Source of the DNA: Billgrantia lactosivorans
Lineage (GTDB): Bacteria; Pseudomonadota; Gammaproteobacteria; Pseudomonadales; Halomonadaceae
Assembly (NCBI RefSeq): GCF_003254665.1
Contig: NZ_QHGY01000007.1
Coordinates: forward strand, 1 to 64,000
DNA: 64,000 nt
Reading direction: 5' to 3'
The translations under genes and the position numbers were made by a program. Position 1 is the first letter of the stretch, and every line of letters starts with the position of its first letter. Under the pieces are notes generated by a model. It ran no database searches. It was given only the letters and a program-made list of their open reading frames with translations, and was not told the origin of the DNA. This document shows, in pieces, positions 53,837 through 62,026 of this stretch.

Positions 53837-55294
53837 TCAGAGCATGCTCAGGTCTGGCGGCCCCTGCCAAGGCATCAAGTCGATGTAGCGTGTTCGGTGG
53901 TGATGAAAAACTACCACCTGCTGATGAGCTATCAGCACATCCAGAGCGTCCTTGAGGCGTTTTTTATCACGCAGCGAGCGAGGGGCTCGTTGGCGCACAT
54001 CGTTGTACCGCATGATGCGCCAGCTGAACTGCCGGAGCTCATTGAACCACTCGGTTAGCCGATAAGCATCTTGCTCTTCCTGGGGAGGTGGCATGAAAAC
54101 CTGCTGGAAGTGGCCGGAGTGATAGAGGCAGATATCCATTGCCGCCAGCACTGTCTCGGGGATGATTCCCCCCTCATGACCCTCGAAAATGTGTATCAAC
54201 GCTGCTACGCGAGCCACATTTTCCGCAAGCTTTGAACCATGATCGGGGCATGCCTCGAAATACCCACCTGGGCCCATCTGTCGCTCGATCTCATTAGCCA
54301 CTTGTACCCAACAGGCCGCCGCCTCCTTTGTAAATTCCAGCACTTCTCGTGGCGTGTCAGGCGACTGGGCCAAAATCAGGTTCTCCCGCGTCAAGGTGGT
54401 CAGGCGTGCCTCAGCCTGCTCCCATGCTTTCCATTCCGTGTCGGAGGACTGCAGAGAGTAGAAGCGCTGACCGCGAAACGACAGCGGTGCGCATACGAGG
54501 AAACGGGCGAGCATGCCTGAATTTCTTGCCTGCTGACCCTGAGTTTCCATGTACTTTTGCAGGATGCCGGGCTGCACCATCAGCAGCAGCATCAGGCGTA
54601 CATCGTCCAGCACGATATCTTCTTTAGTGGCCCGTGTGATGAGCGCGCTACCGCCACTCCACAGTGTGCTGATGTGGCTGCGGGCCCGGTTCATGGCGCC
54701 CTTGAAGAAGACTTCCGCCTCGTCGGTGGCTAGGGCGGCGCTTGGGATGGCCTTTTCCAAGGCCCAGAAGAGGGCTTCGGGCGTGGTGTCCTGATACAGC
54801 AGCCGGAACTCGCGGGGAGGCTCGGGCTTACGCTGATGCAGTTCTCGCAGCAATTGACGTTCATGCTCCGCTGTACCACCTTTGGTCTGTTTTCGGTAGA
54901 TCGCCTGAGTCAATACCTTCTCATCGGTGCGCCATTCCTCTAGCTCTCCATGATATGCATCCAGCCGTTTACGCCACTCCCGGTGCTGTTTGCGCTGCTC
55001 TTCTTGAATGGGATACAGCACTTTTTCGGTAAGAGGAGATTTGCCCTCACCAGAGCCTGCCACGCCCAGTACATTGATCGAGATGGGCTTGATCGCGCCG
55101 TAGGGCATCTTCAGATCGTAGCGGCCCTGAGCCACTATGCTGACGCCCGCTAGTAGGGTCAGGACGGTGAGATCCATCGACACCTGACAGTTCTGACTGA
55201 GCTCTTGGCTGGATCGCCACAATAAAGTGGATTCGACGCGCTGGGGGGTGAAGCTGCCGGGGACAGGCAGTATCGGTTGAAAGGGATAACTCAT
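53837..55294 (-). CDS. DUF3987 / YfjI-like ATPase
   Basis: A 485-residue protein of the DUF3987 (YfjI) family found in P4-like prophages and integrative plasmids. Walker A GVAGSGEGKS is at residues 77-86, preceded by ISINVL. Further segments are ALATDEAEVFFKGAMNRA near residue 190 and DVRLMLLLMVQPGILQKYM near 230, and a helical C-terminal half follows. It resembles the helicase part of replication primases and probably works with the Rep-like gene on the same strand 500 bases upstream. The start is the first Met of the conserved region. Confidence 0.85.
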   Translation of the reverse strand: MSYPFQPILPVPGSFTPQRVESTLLWRSSQELSQNCQVSMDLTVLTLLAGVSIVAQGRYDLKMPYGAIKPISINVLGVAGSGEGKSPLTEKVLYPIQEEQRKQHREWRKRLDAYHGELEEWRTDEKVLTQAIYRKQTKGGTAEHERQLLRELHQRKPEPPREFRLLYQDTTPEALFWALEKAIPSAALATDEAEVFFKGAMNRARSHISTLWSGGSALITRATKEDIVLDDVRLMLLLMVQPGILQKYMETQGQQARNSGMLARFLVCAPLSFRGQRFYSLQSSDTEWKAWEQAEARLTTLTRENLILAQSPDTPREVLEFTKEAAACWVQVANEIERQMGPGGYFEACPDHGSKLAENVARVAALIHIFEGHEGGIIPETVLAAMDICLYHSGHFQQVFMPPPQEEQDAYRLTEWFNELRQFSWRIMRYNDVRQRAPRSLRDKKRLKDALDVLIAHQQVVVFHHHRTRYIDLMPWQGPPDLSML

Positions 55295-55799
55295 GTCACT
55301 CTCCTGTTTAGTTTTGTGGTTGCCACCGGGCCTTTTTGGTGGCGGGGCAGAGAGTGACGCTTCTATCGCAGCAAAGAACCAGCACTGCTTAAGATACGCA
55401 AGCTGTTAAGAAAAGGTCTTGACTTGGAGAATAAAATATTGTTTAGAAATCAGGCCGCCGAGAATGCGAGGCCTAGCAAAGCGGTTATTTTGGCTATTGG
55501 TAGCCAAAATAACCGGTTTCCAGTGGACGTTTGGAGTCAGGTCCCAGGTCGCTGGGTACCAGACGTTGTGGTTGGTTAAAAAATGATCTAGATTTTTTTG
55601 CTATATATACCGACTGTGCTTAGCGTTTTTCGGGTGGTTGTCTCGCATGCTGAGTACTTGCCACCGAGCGTGGAGGCTGTCGGGAACTATCGGTAGAGGA
55701 GCACGGCGAGTAGTGGAATCACGGCTTTATACCATGATAACCCTGTCTGAAGGTGACCCGTCAGGTGATCCTAGGATGGGGTCTAGTTTAGTTTAAAGC
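55295..55799. other. AT-rich non-coding interval upstream of the DUF3987 gene
   Basis: No gene is visible. It contains a 15-bp perfect hairpin (55482-55515), a run of seven T residues and a TATATATA stretch near 55604. A replication origin or promoter region is plausible. Confidence 0.45.
55482..55515. repeat. 15-bp hairpin with 4-nt loop
   Basis: CGGTTATTTTGGCTA and its exact complement flank the loop TTGG. The AT-rich stem and exposed TTGG loop fit a rolling-circle origin or a phage-type operator better than a terminator, as no T run follows. Confidence 0.6.
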
Positions 55800-56486
55800 C
55801 TACCGGCGGCTGCTATCGAAACAGCGGATGCCTTGTGCAATCGGCTTGGAGTAGGCCTTGCAGAGGTAGCTGGCGGCGTAAAACACCTGGGCGAAGGTCG
55901 CTGCGTCATCTCGGTGCAGACAGTATACGTAGGGCTGCCCTGTCAGCTTGTTCGTGGCGACATGGACCAGCCCTCTCATGCCATCGAGCGGCCAGCCGAT
56001 CGCCCAGCTCCAGGCACGGACGCAGCGGTGATAGAGGTTGTCCAGCTCGTACCCTCCGTCGTGTGAGGGGGAGAAGCTGCCCAGCGAGCAAAAGGCGTCG
56101 TAGTTGAGCAGCAGCATCAGGTGGTAGTGGGGCTTCGGGCTGGCGTCCTGCTCTCGGGCCCACAGGTAGCGCAGTTCCGTGGTGTACTTGGTGCCGGCCG
56201 CGTCGAGCTCTTTGCGTAGGGCGTAGAAGAAATCGTTGAGGCACGCGTTATTAGTGTGCACCGGTCCCACCGGCATGGCCTGCGGAAAACGCAGGTCGAG
56301 GCGAAACGCCAAGGTGCGGTTCTGCTGAAAGGTCGTGTGCTGGAGTACCCGCAGGGTGGTCTCCAAGTAGTTCTCAATCAGTGGGCCCAGCGCATGTTGC
56401 TGCACGGGTAGTCCTCGGAACCAGTGATCGTAGTAGAAGCGCTGCTTGGGATTGTCGGGATTACGCTTAGGACGTCTCGTGATCAT
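55800..56486 (-). CDS. YagK/YfjJ (inovirus Gp2) family protein with rolling-circle Rep motifs
   Basis: A 228-residue protein of the YagK/YfjJ C-terminal / inovirus Gp2 family (from memory). Three motifs match HUH replication initiators in order: FRLDLRF (61-67) like motif 1, HYH (120-122) with hydrophobic LMLLL after it like the metal-binding HUH motif, and YLCK (207-210) like the Y-x-x-K of motif 3. It would nick DNA through Tyr207 to start rolling-circle replication. It shares a strand with the DUF3987 ATPase. The mature role of the family is not settled. Confidence 0.75.
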   Translation of the reverse strand: MITRRPKRNPDNPKQRFYYDHWFRGLPVQQHALGPLIENYLETTLRVLQHTTFQQNRTLAFRLDLRFPQAMPVGPVHTNNACLNDFFYALRKELDAAGTKYTTELRYLWAREQDASPKPHYHLMLLLNYDAFCSLGSFSPSHDGGYELDNLYHRCVRAWSWAIGWPLDGMRGLVHVATNKLTGQPYVYCLHRDDAATFAQVFYAASYLCKAYSKPIAQGIRCFDSSRR

Positions 56487-57113
56487 GGGTTTTTCCTTGG
56501 GCGTTATTCAGGACACACACGCACACTGACCTCTCCGCCTTGAAGCGGTGGGCAGTGGGTGAAGTCATTAATGAGGTATGGGCCTGTTGTCGATTGTCCC
56601 TTGGATCGGGTCAACTTCGCGAACAAGGGTGTTAGCGCTCGTAAGCAGCGCCGTGTTTGCTGGTTAATAGGGTGCCTGGGAATCGCCTCTTAATAGGGCG
56701 ATCCTCTTTGATGGCTGAGCGTGCAGGTGTCATTCGCTATCAAGTGGGTATGGATATGGTTTACCTGTGTGAGTGGTCGGAGGCTATGGATGCCTCCTCC
56801 CTTGGTGCACCGCCTTTTATTCCTTATTGGTTTATTAAGCATTTTTTTATTCTTTAATTGCATATTACTATTACCGTCATATCACCTATTGAGGCTGGCA
56901 CTCTATTGCCCGTAGCCATGTTGCTTTTGTGGATATATGAGTTTTTGAGCTGGAAAAAGTTATTCCATTTTTATCAGTGATCTACATGGCGAGCTTGTAA
57001 GGCTCGCATTGGCTCAGAGCATGACGTTCACCAGTAGAGTTTATTTCAGACCTATATCACTCCTGTGAGCTGAGTCCTCCCCGGGCTTGACCTAACAGCA
57101 CAGGAGACCTGAC
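56487..57113. other. Non-coding interval between Rep-like gene and zinc-ribbon gene
   Basis: About 630 bases without a convincing gene. The part around 56800-57000 is strongly AT-rich. A short 66-codon frame here has no ribosome site. Promoters for the two divergent flanking genes and perhaps an origin are expected. Confidence 0.4.
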
Positions 57114-57431
57114 ATGCCCCCACCCTGCTCGCGCTGTGCCTCGCAGCGCGTCATCAATCTCGAGACTGCTCGCAAGCTGGGCACCGCTGCCGGTGCCCTG
57201 GTCGGCTCTGTGAAGGGCGCCTACACCTCGCTTTACGCCCCTGGTGGGCTGATCACCGTCTCGGCACGCTTCCCCTTGAGCCGCATCGCCTCCGCGGTGG
57301 TGGCGGCAACCTCAGGCGGTGTCGCTGGTGCGGCTGCCGCTCATCAGCTGGTGCAGCACCTCTTCCCGCCCGGTGAGGGAACGCCCTGGCTCTGCCTGGG
57401 CTGTGGCTACGCTTTCCGAGTTCTCGACTGA
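57114..57431 (+). CDS. Small protein with split zinc-ribbon Cys pairs and a glycine-zipper helix
   Basis: A 105-residue protein. One Cys pair is at the N-terminus (CSRC) and another near the C-terminus (CLGC), so a zinc ribbon could form across the chain. Between them lies an Ala/Gly-rich helical stretch (AAGALVGSVKGAY...VVAATSGGVAGAAAAHQLV) like a glycine zipper. I know no family. A GGAGA site precedes the start, and a clear terminator follows, so it is a one-gene unit. Confidence 0.65.
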   Translation: MPPPCSRCASQRVINLETARKLGTAAGALVGSVKGAYTSLYAPGGLITVSARFPLSRIASAVVAATSGGVAGAAAAHQLVQHLFPPGEGTPWLCLGCGYAFRVLD

Positions 57432-57446
57432 CCCTTACCCCTTCCC

Positions 57447-57470
57447 GCCGGCAATCTACCGGCTTTTTTT
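57447..57470 (+). terminator. Rho-independent terminator
   Basis: A 5-bp stem (GCCGG / CCGGC) with a 7-nt loop is followed by seven T residues. Confidence 0.75.
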
Positions 57471-57488
57471 CATCAAGGAGCAATACCC

Positions 57489-58457
57489 ATGGCACATCTG
57501 ATCGAGCAAATGGCCTACGTTGGCGACACCCCCTGGCACGGACTGGGGCAGCAGCTGTCGCGTCATCAACCCCTGGAGGTCTGGCGGCAGCAGGCTGGGA
57601 TGGACTGGCACATCGAGGAATCCCCGGTGCGCTTCATCGCCGATGGCGCCGGCCATCTGGGCAGCATCCACTCCTTCCCGGAGCAGAAGGTGCTCTACCG
57701 TTCCGATACCCGGGCACCGCTGTCGGTGGTCTCTCAGCGCTACAAGGTGGTCCAGCCGGAGGAGGTGCTGGAGTTCTACCGGGATCTGACCGAGTACGCC
57801 GGCTATGAGCTGGAGACCGCCGGGGTGCTCAAGGGCGGGCGCAAGTTCTGGGCGCTGGCCCGCAGTGGCCTGGGAACGGCGCTGAAGGGGCAGGATCAGG
57901 TCAATGCCTACCTGCTGCTGGCGACCTCCTGCGACGGGTCGCTGGCCACGGTAGCCACGCCCACCTCGGTGCGGGTGGTGTGCAACAACACCCTGACCAT
58001 CGCGGTGGACGGCATGAGCCAGGGGGTGAAGGTGCCGCACAGCACGGAGTTCAATCCGCAGCGGGTCAAGCAGCAGTTGGGCATTTCGGTCTCGCAGTGG
58101 GACGACTTCATGTATCGCATGAAGACCCTGGCCGAGCGCAAGGTTAGCCAGGAGGAAGTGAAGACCTACTTCCAGGCGGTGATCTGCAACGCCGAGGAAC
58201 CGCTTGACGATCCTTCCAAGCTGCCCAACGTCCGCGCCCTCAATCGCGTGCAGAAGCTCTACCACGGCGAGGGGCGGGGGTCGCAGCTGTGCACGGCCCA
58301 GGGCACCGCCTGGGGGCTGCTGAACGCCATCACCGAGTACGTCGATCACGAAAAGCGGGCCCGCAGTAATGACTACCGCATGGACTCGGCCTGGTTCGGC
58401 CAGGGGGCGAGCCTCAAAGACAAGGCACTCGACTCCGCCATGGCCCTGGTGACCTGA
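57489..58457 (+). CDS. DUF932 domain protein
   Basis: A 322-residue protein of the DUF932 (DUF945-like) family common on plasmids, phages and conjugative elements. The family start is clear: YVGDTPWHGLGQQL, then FPEQKVLYRSDTRAPLSVVSQRYKVVQPEEVLEFYRDL near residue 70 and VRVVCNNTL near residue 160. The C-terminal part ends NDYRMDSAWFGQGASLKDKAL, also typical. Its role is unknown; it is usually found near ERF/RecT and exonuclease genes, as here. An AAGGAG site precedes the start and a terminator follows. Confidence 0.9.
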   Translation: MAHLIEQMAYVGDTPWHGLGQQLSRHQPLEVWRQQAGMDWHIEESPVRFIADGAGHLGSIHSFPEQKVLYRSDTRAPLSVVSQRYKVVQPEEVLEFYRDLTEYAGYELETAGVLKGGRKFWALARSGLGTALKGQDQVNAYLLLATSCDGSLATVATPTSVRVVCNNTLTIAVDGMSQGVKVPHSTEFNPQRVKQQLGISVSQWDDFMYRMKTLAERKVSQEEVKTYFQAVICNAEEPLDDPSKLPNVRALNRVQKLYHGEGRGSQLCTAQGTAWGLLNAITEYVDHEKRARSNDYRMDSAWFGQGASLKDKALDSAMALVT

Positions 58458-58526
58458 ATCTCATCAGAGATGACGTACCCTTTGCGGTCCCGTCCACCAA
58501 GCTCACTTATCCCTTTCACGGCATAG

Positions 58527-58554
58527 CGCCCGACCCCACCAGGTCGGGCGTTTT
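58527..58554 (+). terminator. Rho-independent terminator after the DUF932 gene
   Basis: A 9-bp stem (CGCCCGACC / GGTCGGGCG) with a 6-nt loop is followed by four T residues. Confidence 0.8.
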
Positions 58555-58570
58555 CGATTCTGGAGGTCTC

Positions 58571-58756
58571 ATGCCACTTCCTCTCTCACTGGAGGCCTGC
58601 CGGGCGCTGACGCAGCTGGCGCGTCAACTGCTCGGTGCTGGCCAAAAACAAGCCCAGACCCACGTGATGGCCCAAGGCCAGGTGTTTCGCGTGGTCGTGT
58701 CACTGGAGCCGGTCCCTGCCGATCAGCTCCAGGACGTCTTCAAGCACTATCAGTAA
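58571..58756 (+). CDS. Small hypothetical protein ahead of the ERF gene
   Basis: A 61-residue protein with no family that I know. It is one helix (LEACRALTQLARQLLGAGQKQAQ) and a beta segment (GQVFRVVVSLEPVP). A TGGAGG site precedes the start, and the ERF gene follows ten bases after the stop, so it probably belongs to the recombination operon. Confidence 0.6.
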   Translation: MPLPLSLEACRALTQLARQLLGAGQKQAQTHVMAQGQVFRVVVSLEPVPADQLQDVFKHYQ

Positions 58757-58766
58757 AGGAGGTCAC

Positions 58767-59555
58767 ATGACCACACCCAGCCAAACCCCACGCAGCAAGG
58801 CCAACGGCCGGGCTCCGGCTACCCGCCAGGCTGCGGTCACCGAGGCTGTATCGGTGCCGGCGTCGCCGCTTCAGGAGAGCACCGCGATCATTCAGGTGAT
58901 CGAGCGTGCCGCCCTCAATCCCGAGGTCGACATCGACAAGATGGAGCGCCTGCTGCAGATGCAGGAGCGCGTACTCGACCGCCAAGCACTGATGGCTTAC
59001 AGCGCCGCCATGGCGGCCATGCAGACGGAGCTGCCGAGCATCGCCGAGCGTGGCCAGGGCAATAACGGCGCCTACGCCACCCTAGAGGATATCGTCGACA
59101 CCGTCCGGCCGATCATGAAGCAGCACGGCTTCGCGGTGAGCTTCCGTATCCAGACCCAGGAGCGCGGTATCCAGGTGACCGGCGTGCTGATGCACAAGGA
59201 CGGCCACCGTGAGGAGACCAGCATGCTGCTGCCGGCCGATACCAGCGGCAGCAAGAATGCCGTGCAGGCCTTCGGCTCCTCGACCAGCTATGGCAAACGC
59301 TACGTGCTGTGCGCGCTACTCAACATCACCACCCGCGGGCAGGACGACAACGGTCATGGTGCGGCGCCTCCGATAAAGGTGGTCACGCCGTTCCAGGCGA
59401 GTCAGCTCCAACATCTCCTCGCCGCCTGCCCCGTGACCACCCAGGAGTGGTTCATCGGCAAGTACGGCGATGTGGCGCAGGTGCCACGCAGCGACTTCGA
59501 CAAGCTGCGTGCCTCCTTGCACAAACGCGCCGTGCCTCAGCGTCAACGCCACTGA
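58767..59555 (+). CDS. ERF family single-strand annealing protein
   Basis: A 262-residue recombinase of the ERF superfamily, as in phage P22 Erf. The family core runs from about residue 65 to 200: LMAYSAAMAAMQTELPSI, GAYATLEDIVDTVRPIMKQHGFAVSF, TGVLMHKDGHREET and FGSSTSYGKRYVLCALLNI. It anneals complementary single strands and works with an exonuclease, which is the next gene. The C-terminal segment is variable. An AAGGAGG site precedes the ATG. Confidence 0.92.
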   Translation: MTTPSQTPRSKANGRAPATRQAAVTEAVSVPASPLQESTAIIQVIERAALNPEVDIDKMERLLQMQERVLDRQALMAYSAAMAAMQTELPSIAERGQGNNGAYATLEDIVDTVRPIMKQHGFAVSFRIQTQERGIQVTGVLMHKDGHREETSMLLPADTSGSKNAVQAFGSSTSYGKRYVLCALLNITTRGQDDNGHGAAPPIKVVTPFQASQLQHLLAACPVTTQEWFIGKYGDVAQVPRSDFDKLRASLHKRAVPQRQRH

Positions 59556-59611
59556 CCCACCCCAGAGCCTATTCATCCCAACCACCATCACCCAATCCAT
59601 GACGCCAGCAT

Positions 59612-59641
59612 ATACCGGCGAGGGAGTGCCCTCGCCGGTAT
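59612..59641 (+). terminator. Inverted repeat between the ERF and YqaJ genes
   Basis: A perfect 13-bp stem (ATACCGGCGAGGG and complement) with loop AGTG and no T run, close ahead of the YqaJ ribosome site. It could be a terminator or limit translation of the nuclease. Confidence 0.6.
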
Positions 59642-59668
59642 GCCGTGGTGTCTCGAAGGAGGTTCGTC

Positions 59669-60280
59669 ATGCAGATCCTCACATTGGAACAGGGCACGCC
59701 CGAGTGGCATGCCGCCCGTCTCGGCATCGTCACCATGTCCGAGCTGAAGACCCTGCTGGTCAAGGGTAAGGGACCGGGAGGCTTCGGAGCCGGTGCCTTC
59801 AGCTACATGCATCAGCTGATCGGTGAGCGCATCACCGGGGAGCCTTCGGATGTCTTCCAGGGCAACGTCCACACCCAGCGAGGCCACGAACTGGAGCCAG
59901 TGGCCCGCGAGCTCTATCACGAGGCCACCGGCCTGCCTCGTCTGGAGCAGGTCGGCATCATCTTGAACCACGGCGTGGGCTACTCGCCGGACTGCCTGGT
60001 GGACAGCCACGGCCTGGTGGAGATCAAGACCAAGCTCCCCAAGTACCAGATCGAGCTGCTACTGGCTGATGAGCTGCCTCAAGAGCACGTGGCGCAGTGC
60101 CAGGGCGGCCTGTGGGTCAGCGAGCGGGAGTGGATCGATTTTGTAAGCTACTGGCCCGGCATGCCGCTGTTCATCAAGCGCGCCTACCGGGATGAGGTGC
60201 TGATCCGCAGCATCGCCGAGCGCGTCGAGGCGTTCTACGAGGAGCTGGAAAGTCGTATGGCCATGATCATGGCGGCCTGA
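59669..60280 (+). CDS. YqaJ-type viral recombinase exonuclease
   Basis: A 203-residue nuclease of the YqaJ / lambda-exonuclease family. Segments are the start TPEWHAARLGIVTMSELKTL, RGHELEPVARELYHEATG with the conserved Glu, GYSPDCLVDSHGLVEIKTKLP with the D-(x)n-E-x-K catalytic core (Asp near 110 and EIK near 120), and the downstream Gln-rich HVAQCQGGLWV. It would produce single strands for the ERF protein. The ATG at 59669 has a GGAGG site; an in-frame start eight codons upstream is less likely. Confidence 0.92.
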   Translation: MQILTLEQGTPEWHAARLGIVTMSELKTLLVKGKGPGGFGAGAFSYMHQLIGERITGEPSDVFQGNVHTQRGHELEPVARELYHEATGLPRLEQVGIILNHGVGYSPDCLVDSHGLVEIKTKLPKYQIELLLADELPQEHVAQCQGGLWVSEREWIDFVSYWPGMPLFIKRAYRDEVLIRSIAERVEAFYEELESRMAMIMAA

Positions 60281-60597
60281 AAAATACGCGAAGTGTGACA
60301 GTCTTTCCCTCTCAGTCAGCCGTTGAACGCTAAGTGAGCATAGTTCCTACCAGTGTGTTCTAAAACGACGGTCTAACGCTCGCTTGTAAGTATTCGACGC
60401 TAAGTTGCTGAGCCTATCTCGGTAATTACATTTATCTAATGAGTTTCATTGCTGGCCCGCTGGGCCAGCAATGGGGTAAAACGAAATATTTTTTTTGTAA
60501 ATTGGTATAAAAACAAAAGATCTACCACTATAGATAAAATAAATTCGTTGTTACAAGCTCTGCTGATCATCATAAGAGAGAGTTAATACAGAAATTG
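60281..60597. other. AT-rich intergenic interval
   Basis: No gene is visible. A hairpin at 60448-60472 and A/T runs near 60490-60540 are the only features. The composition changes here from GC-rich to AT-rich, which may mark a junction between DNA of different origin. Confidence 0.5.
60448..60472. terminator. Hairpin terminator-like repeat
   Basis: A perfect 11-bp stem (ATTGCTGGCCC / GGGCCAGCAAT) has a 3-nt loop. An A/T-rich stretch with a long T run follows about 17 bases later. Confidence 0.65.
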
Positions 60598-61059
60598 TCA
60601 TTTTTTCACGATGTCTAAAGCTTTTTTTGCTCGCTCTTTATGACTACCTTCACCAACCTTGTCAAGATTTTCAAAATCCCCTCGTAACGCCTTAAGTGCG
60701 TATCGCTCGTGATCAATTTCAGCCGATGTTCGAATGCCGCGATTGCGGAATATAACGACAGGTGGGCACCATCCTTGAATCGCATGCTGAAGAAGGAACC
60801 CAGACACTGCGAAGGGTAGAGCCAGCCAGCGTTTATTAACCAATACGCCAAGACTGATCCCAACGAGGCTAATAGTAGCAGCGTTTGCCTCGAGCGTTCG
60901 CTCTATATCCCACTCGTGGTCTAGTTCACTAAGCCGTTGATCAATCTCATTGGGGTTTTCGGAATAATAAACGATGCTTTGCATCGTCTTTTTCTGAATT
61001 TCATAATTAGCTTGCTTAGATGTATTGTTTTCAACGCGTGAAGTGGTAGATGGAAGCAT
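60598..61059 (-). CDS. DUF2892-type membrane protein
   Basis: A 153-residue protein. A short variable start and the helix SEL DHEWDIER-type segment lead to two hydrophobic helices (ATISLVGISLGVLVNKRWLALPFAVSGFLLQHAI) followed by GWCPPVVIF. This is the DUF2892/YgaP-type membrane domain; the conserved tail DHERYALKALRGDF also fits family members. The Cys in WCPP is the usual one. An AGGAGG-like site precedes the ATG. It lies 30 bases downstream of the lipoprotein gene on the same strand. Confidence 0.75.
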   Translation of the reverse strand: MLPSTTSRVENNTSKQANYEIQKKTMQSIVYYSENPNEIDQRLSELDHEWDIERTLEANAATISLVGISLGVLVNKRWLALPFAVSGFLLQHAIQGWCPPVVIFRNRGIRTSAEIDHERYALKALRGDFENLDKVGEGSHKERAKKALDIVKK

Positions 61060-61088
61060 AAATCCTCCTGTGGATTACTTTGGCTAAT

Positions 61089-61862
61089 TTAAGGTTTCGC
61101 CTCAACGCCTGGAATCGGAGATGTTGGTCTTGGAAATTCACCGTGCAAAGCGTCTACGCCTGACTGTGGCTTAGCTAACGGCACAAGGTCTTGCCGTGCT
61201 CTACGCCGCTCTGCGGTATCGATATTCATATCCTCATCACGTTCCTCGATTAACCCTGGGTTCGCCTCGCCGTCGCGGTTGAACGACCATGCTAAAGATG
61301 GCTCTCCGAGAGGTAAGGAAGCTTCTGCACTGTTGGTTTGCGCAGTATCCCAAGTATGCCATGTCTTTCCATAGCTATTTATCTTGCTTTTCATAAGCTC
61401 ATGTTCAGCTGCCTGGGGTAGATTAGGAGCCACCAGCTGGCCGGAGAGGATTTCGCCGTTATGGGGATGCCAATACTGTTTTTCTTCCTCTGGAAGTCTC
61501 TCGAAAAGTTCTTCAGAGATAATGTATTCAATCCCGTTTAGCTTTGCGTCGCCAGAATTTCCATCGTAGAGTGCGCATTGCAAAAAATCTTCATTTACCT
61601 GAACGCAAAAGTGGTGAGCTTCAAACTGATGCACTGGCTCCTGTTTCAACGGATGGAAACCTACCAGATAAATTTCAAGCCGCGATGGTGGCTCATCCGT
61701 CTGCATTGCACTCGCCCCAGCTTCTAATAGTCGAGCCTTCGCACCCACTGATTCGCCAGGTGCCTCTACGTTCGAGCGGGCCTCACCCTTGCCGGTACAG
61801 CCGACCAGCGTAAGCATAGACACGCCTAACGCTGAATATTGAAGCTTTCTAAAATTGATCAT
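61089..61862 (-). CDS. OBAP / DUF1264 family lipoprotein
   Basis: A 257-residue lipoprotein with lipobox LTLVGC (Cys near residue 22). The mature part has the DUF1264 (oil-body-associated protein) pattern: LVGFHPLKQEPVHQFEAHHFC, NEDFLQCALYDGN, LNGIEYIISEELFERLPEEEKQYWHPHN and SGQLVAPNLP. The family is found in plants and in bacterial envelopes; its function is unknown, although HxxH-type residues suggest metal binding. It is in an AT-rich operon with the DUF2892 gene. Confidence 0.82.
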   Translation of the reverse strand: MINFRKLQYSALGVSMLTLVGCTGKGEARSNVEAPGESVGAKARLLEAGASAMQTDEPPSRLEIYLVGFHPLKQEPVHQFEAHHFCVQVNEDFLQCALYDGNSGDAKLNGIEYIISEELFERLPEEEKQYWHPHNGEILSGQLVAPNLPQAAEHELMKSKINSYGKTWHTWDTAQTNSAEASLPLGEPSLAWSFNRDGEANPGLIEERDEDMNIDTAERRRARQDLVPLAKPQSGVDALHGEFPRPTSPIPGVEAKP

Positions 61863-62026
61863 ATACTCACCAATTTTTTGGTTATATTAAAATTCCTTCT
61901 GGTTAGCGTAGTAAATCCTTCCTGCTCTTGTGTAAAAAAGGGAAATGAAAAGATTCAATGAGTTTTTTTTCGGTAAATTCTAGGGGTATAGCAAGCCGGC
62001 ATGCTTAGTTGGCTGCACACCTAATT

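Larger units (their letters stand above)
51202..60280. mobile_element. Second mobile block: integrase, Rep-like protein and recombination module
   Basis: A tyrosine recombinase with an excisionase-like gene, a DUF3987 ATPase, a YagK/YfjJ Rep-like protein, an AT-rich orphan gene and a DUF932-ERF-YqaJ module follow the tRNA-Leu fragment. The left limit is the fragment; the right limit is arbitrary, placed after the YqaJ gene, as no second tRNA-Leu copy was found. It may be a satellite element, an integrated plasmid, or the right arm of the ICE. Confidence 0.5.

Noticed and set aside
56657..56857. 66-codon plus-strand gene in the AT-rich gap
   Set aside because: No ribosome site and no plausible domain; the hydrophobic end is due to an A/T-rich stretch.
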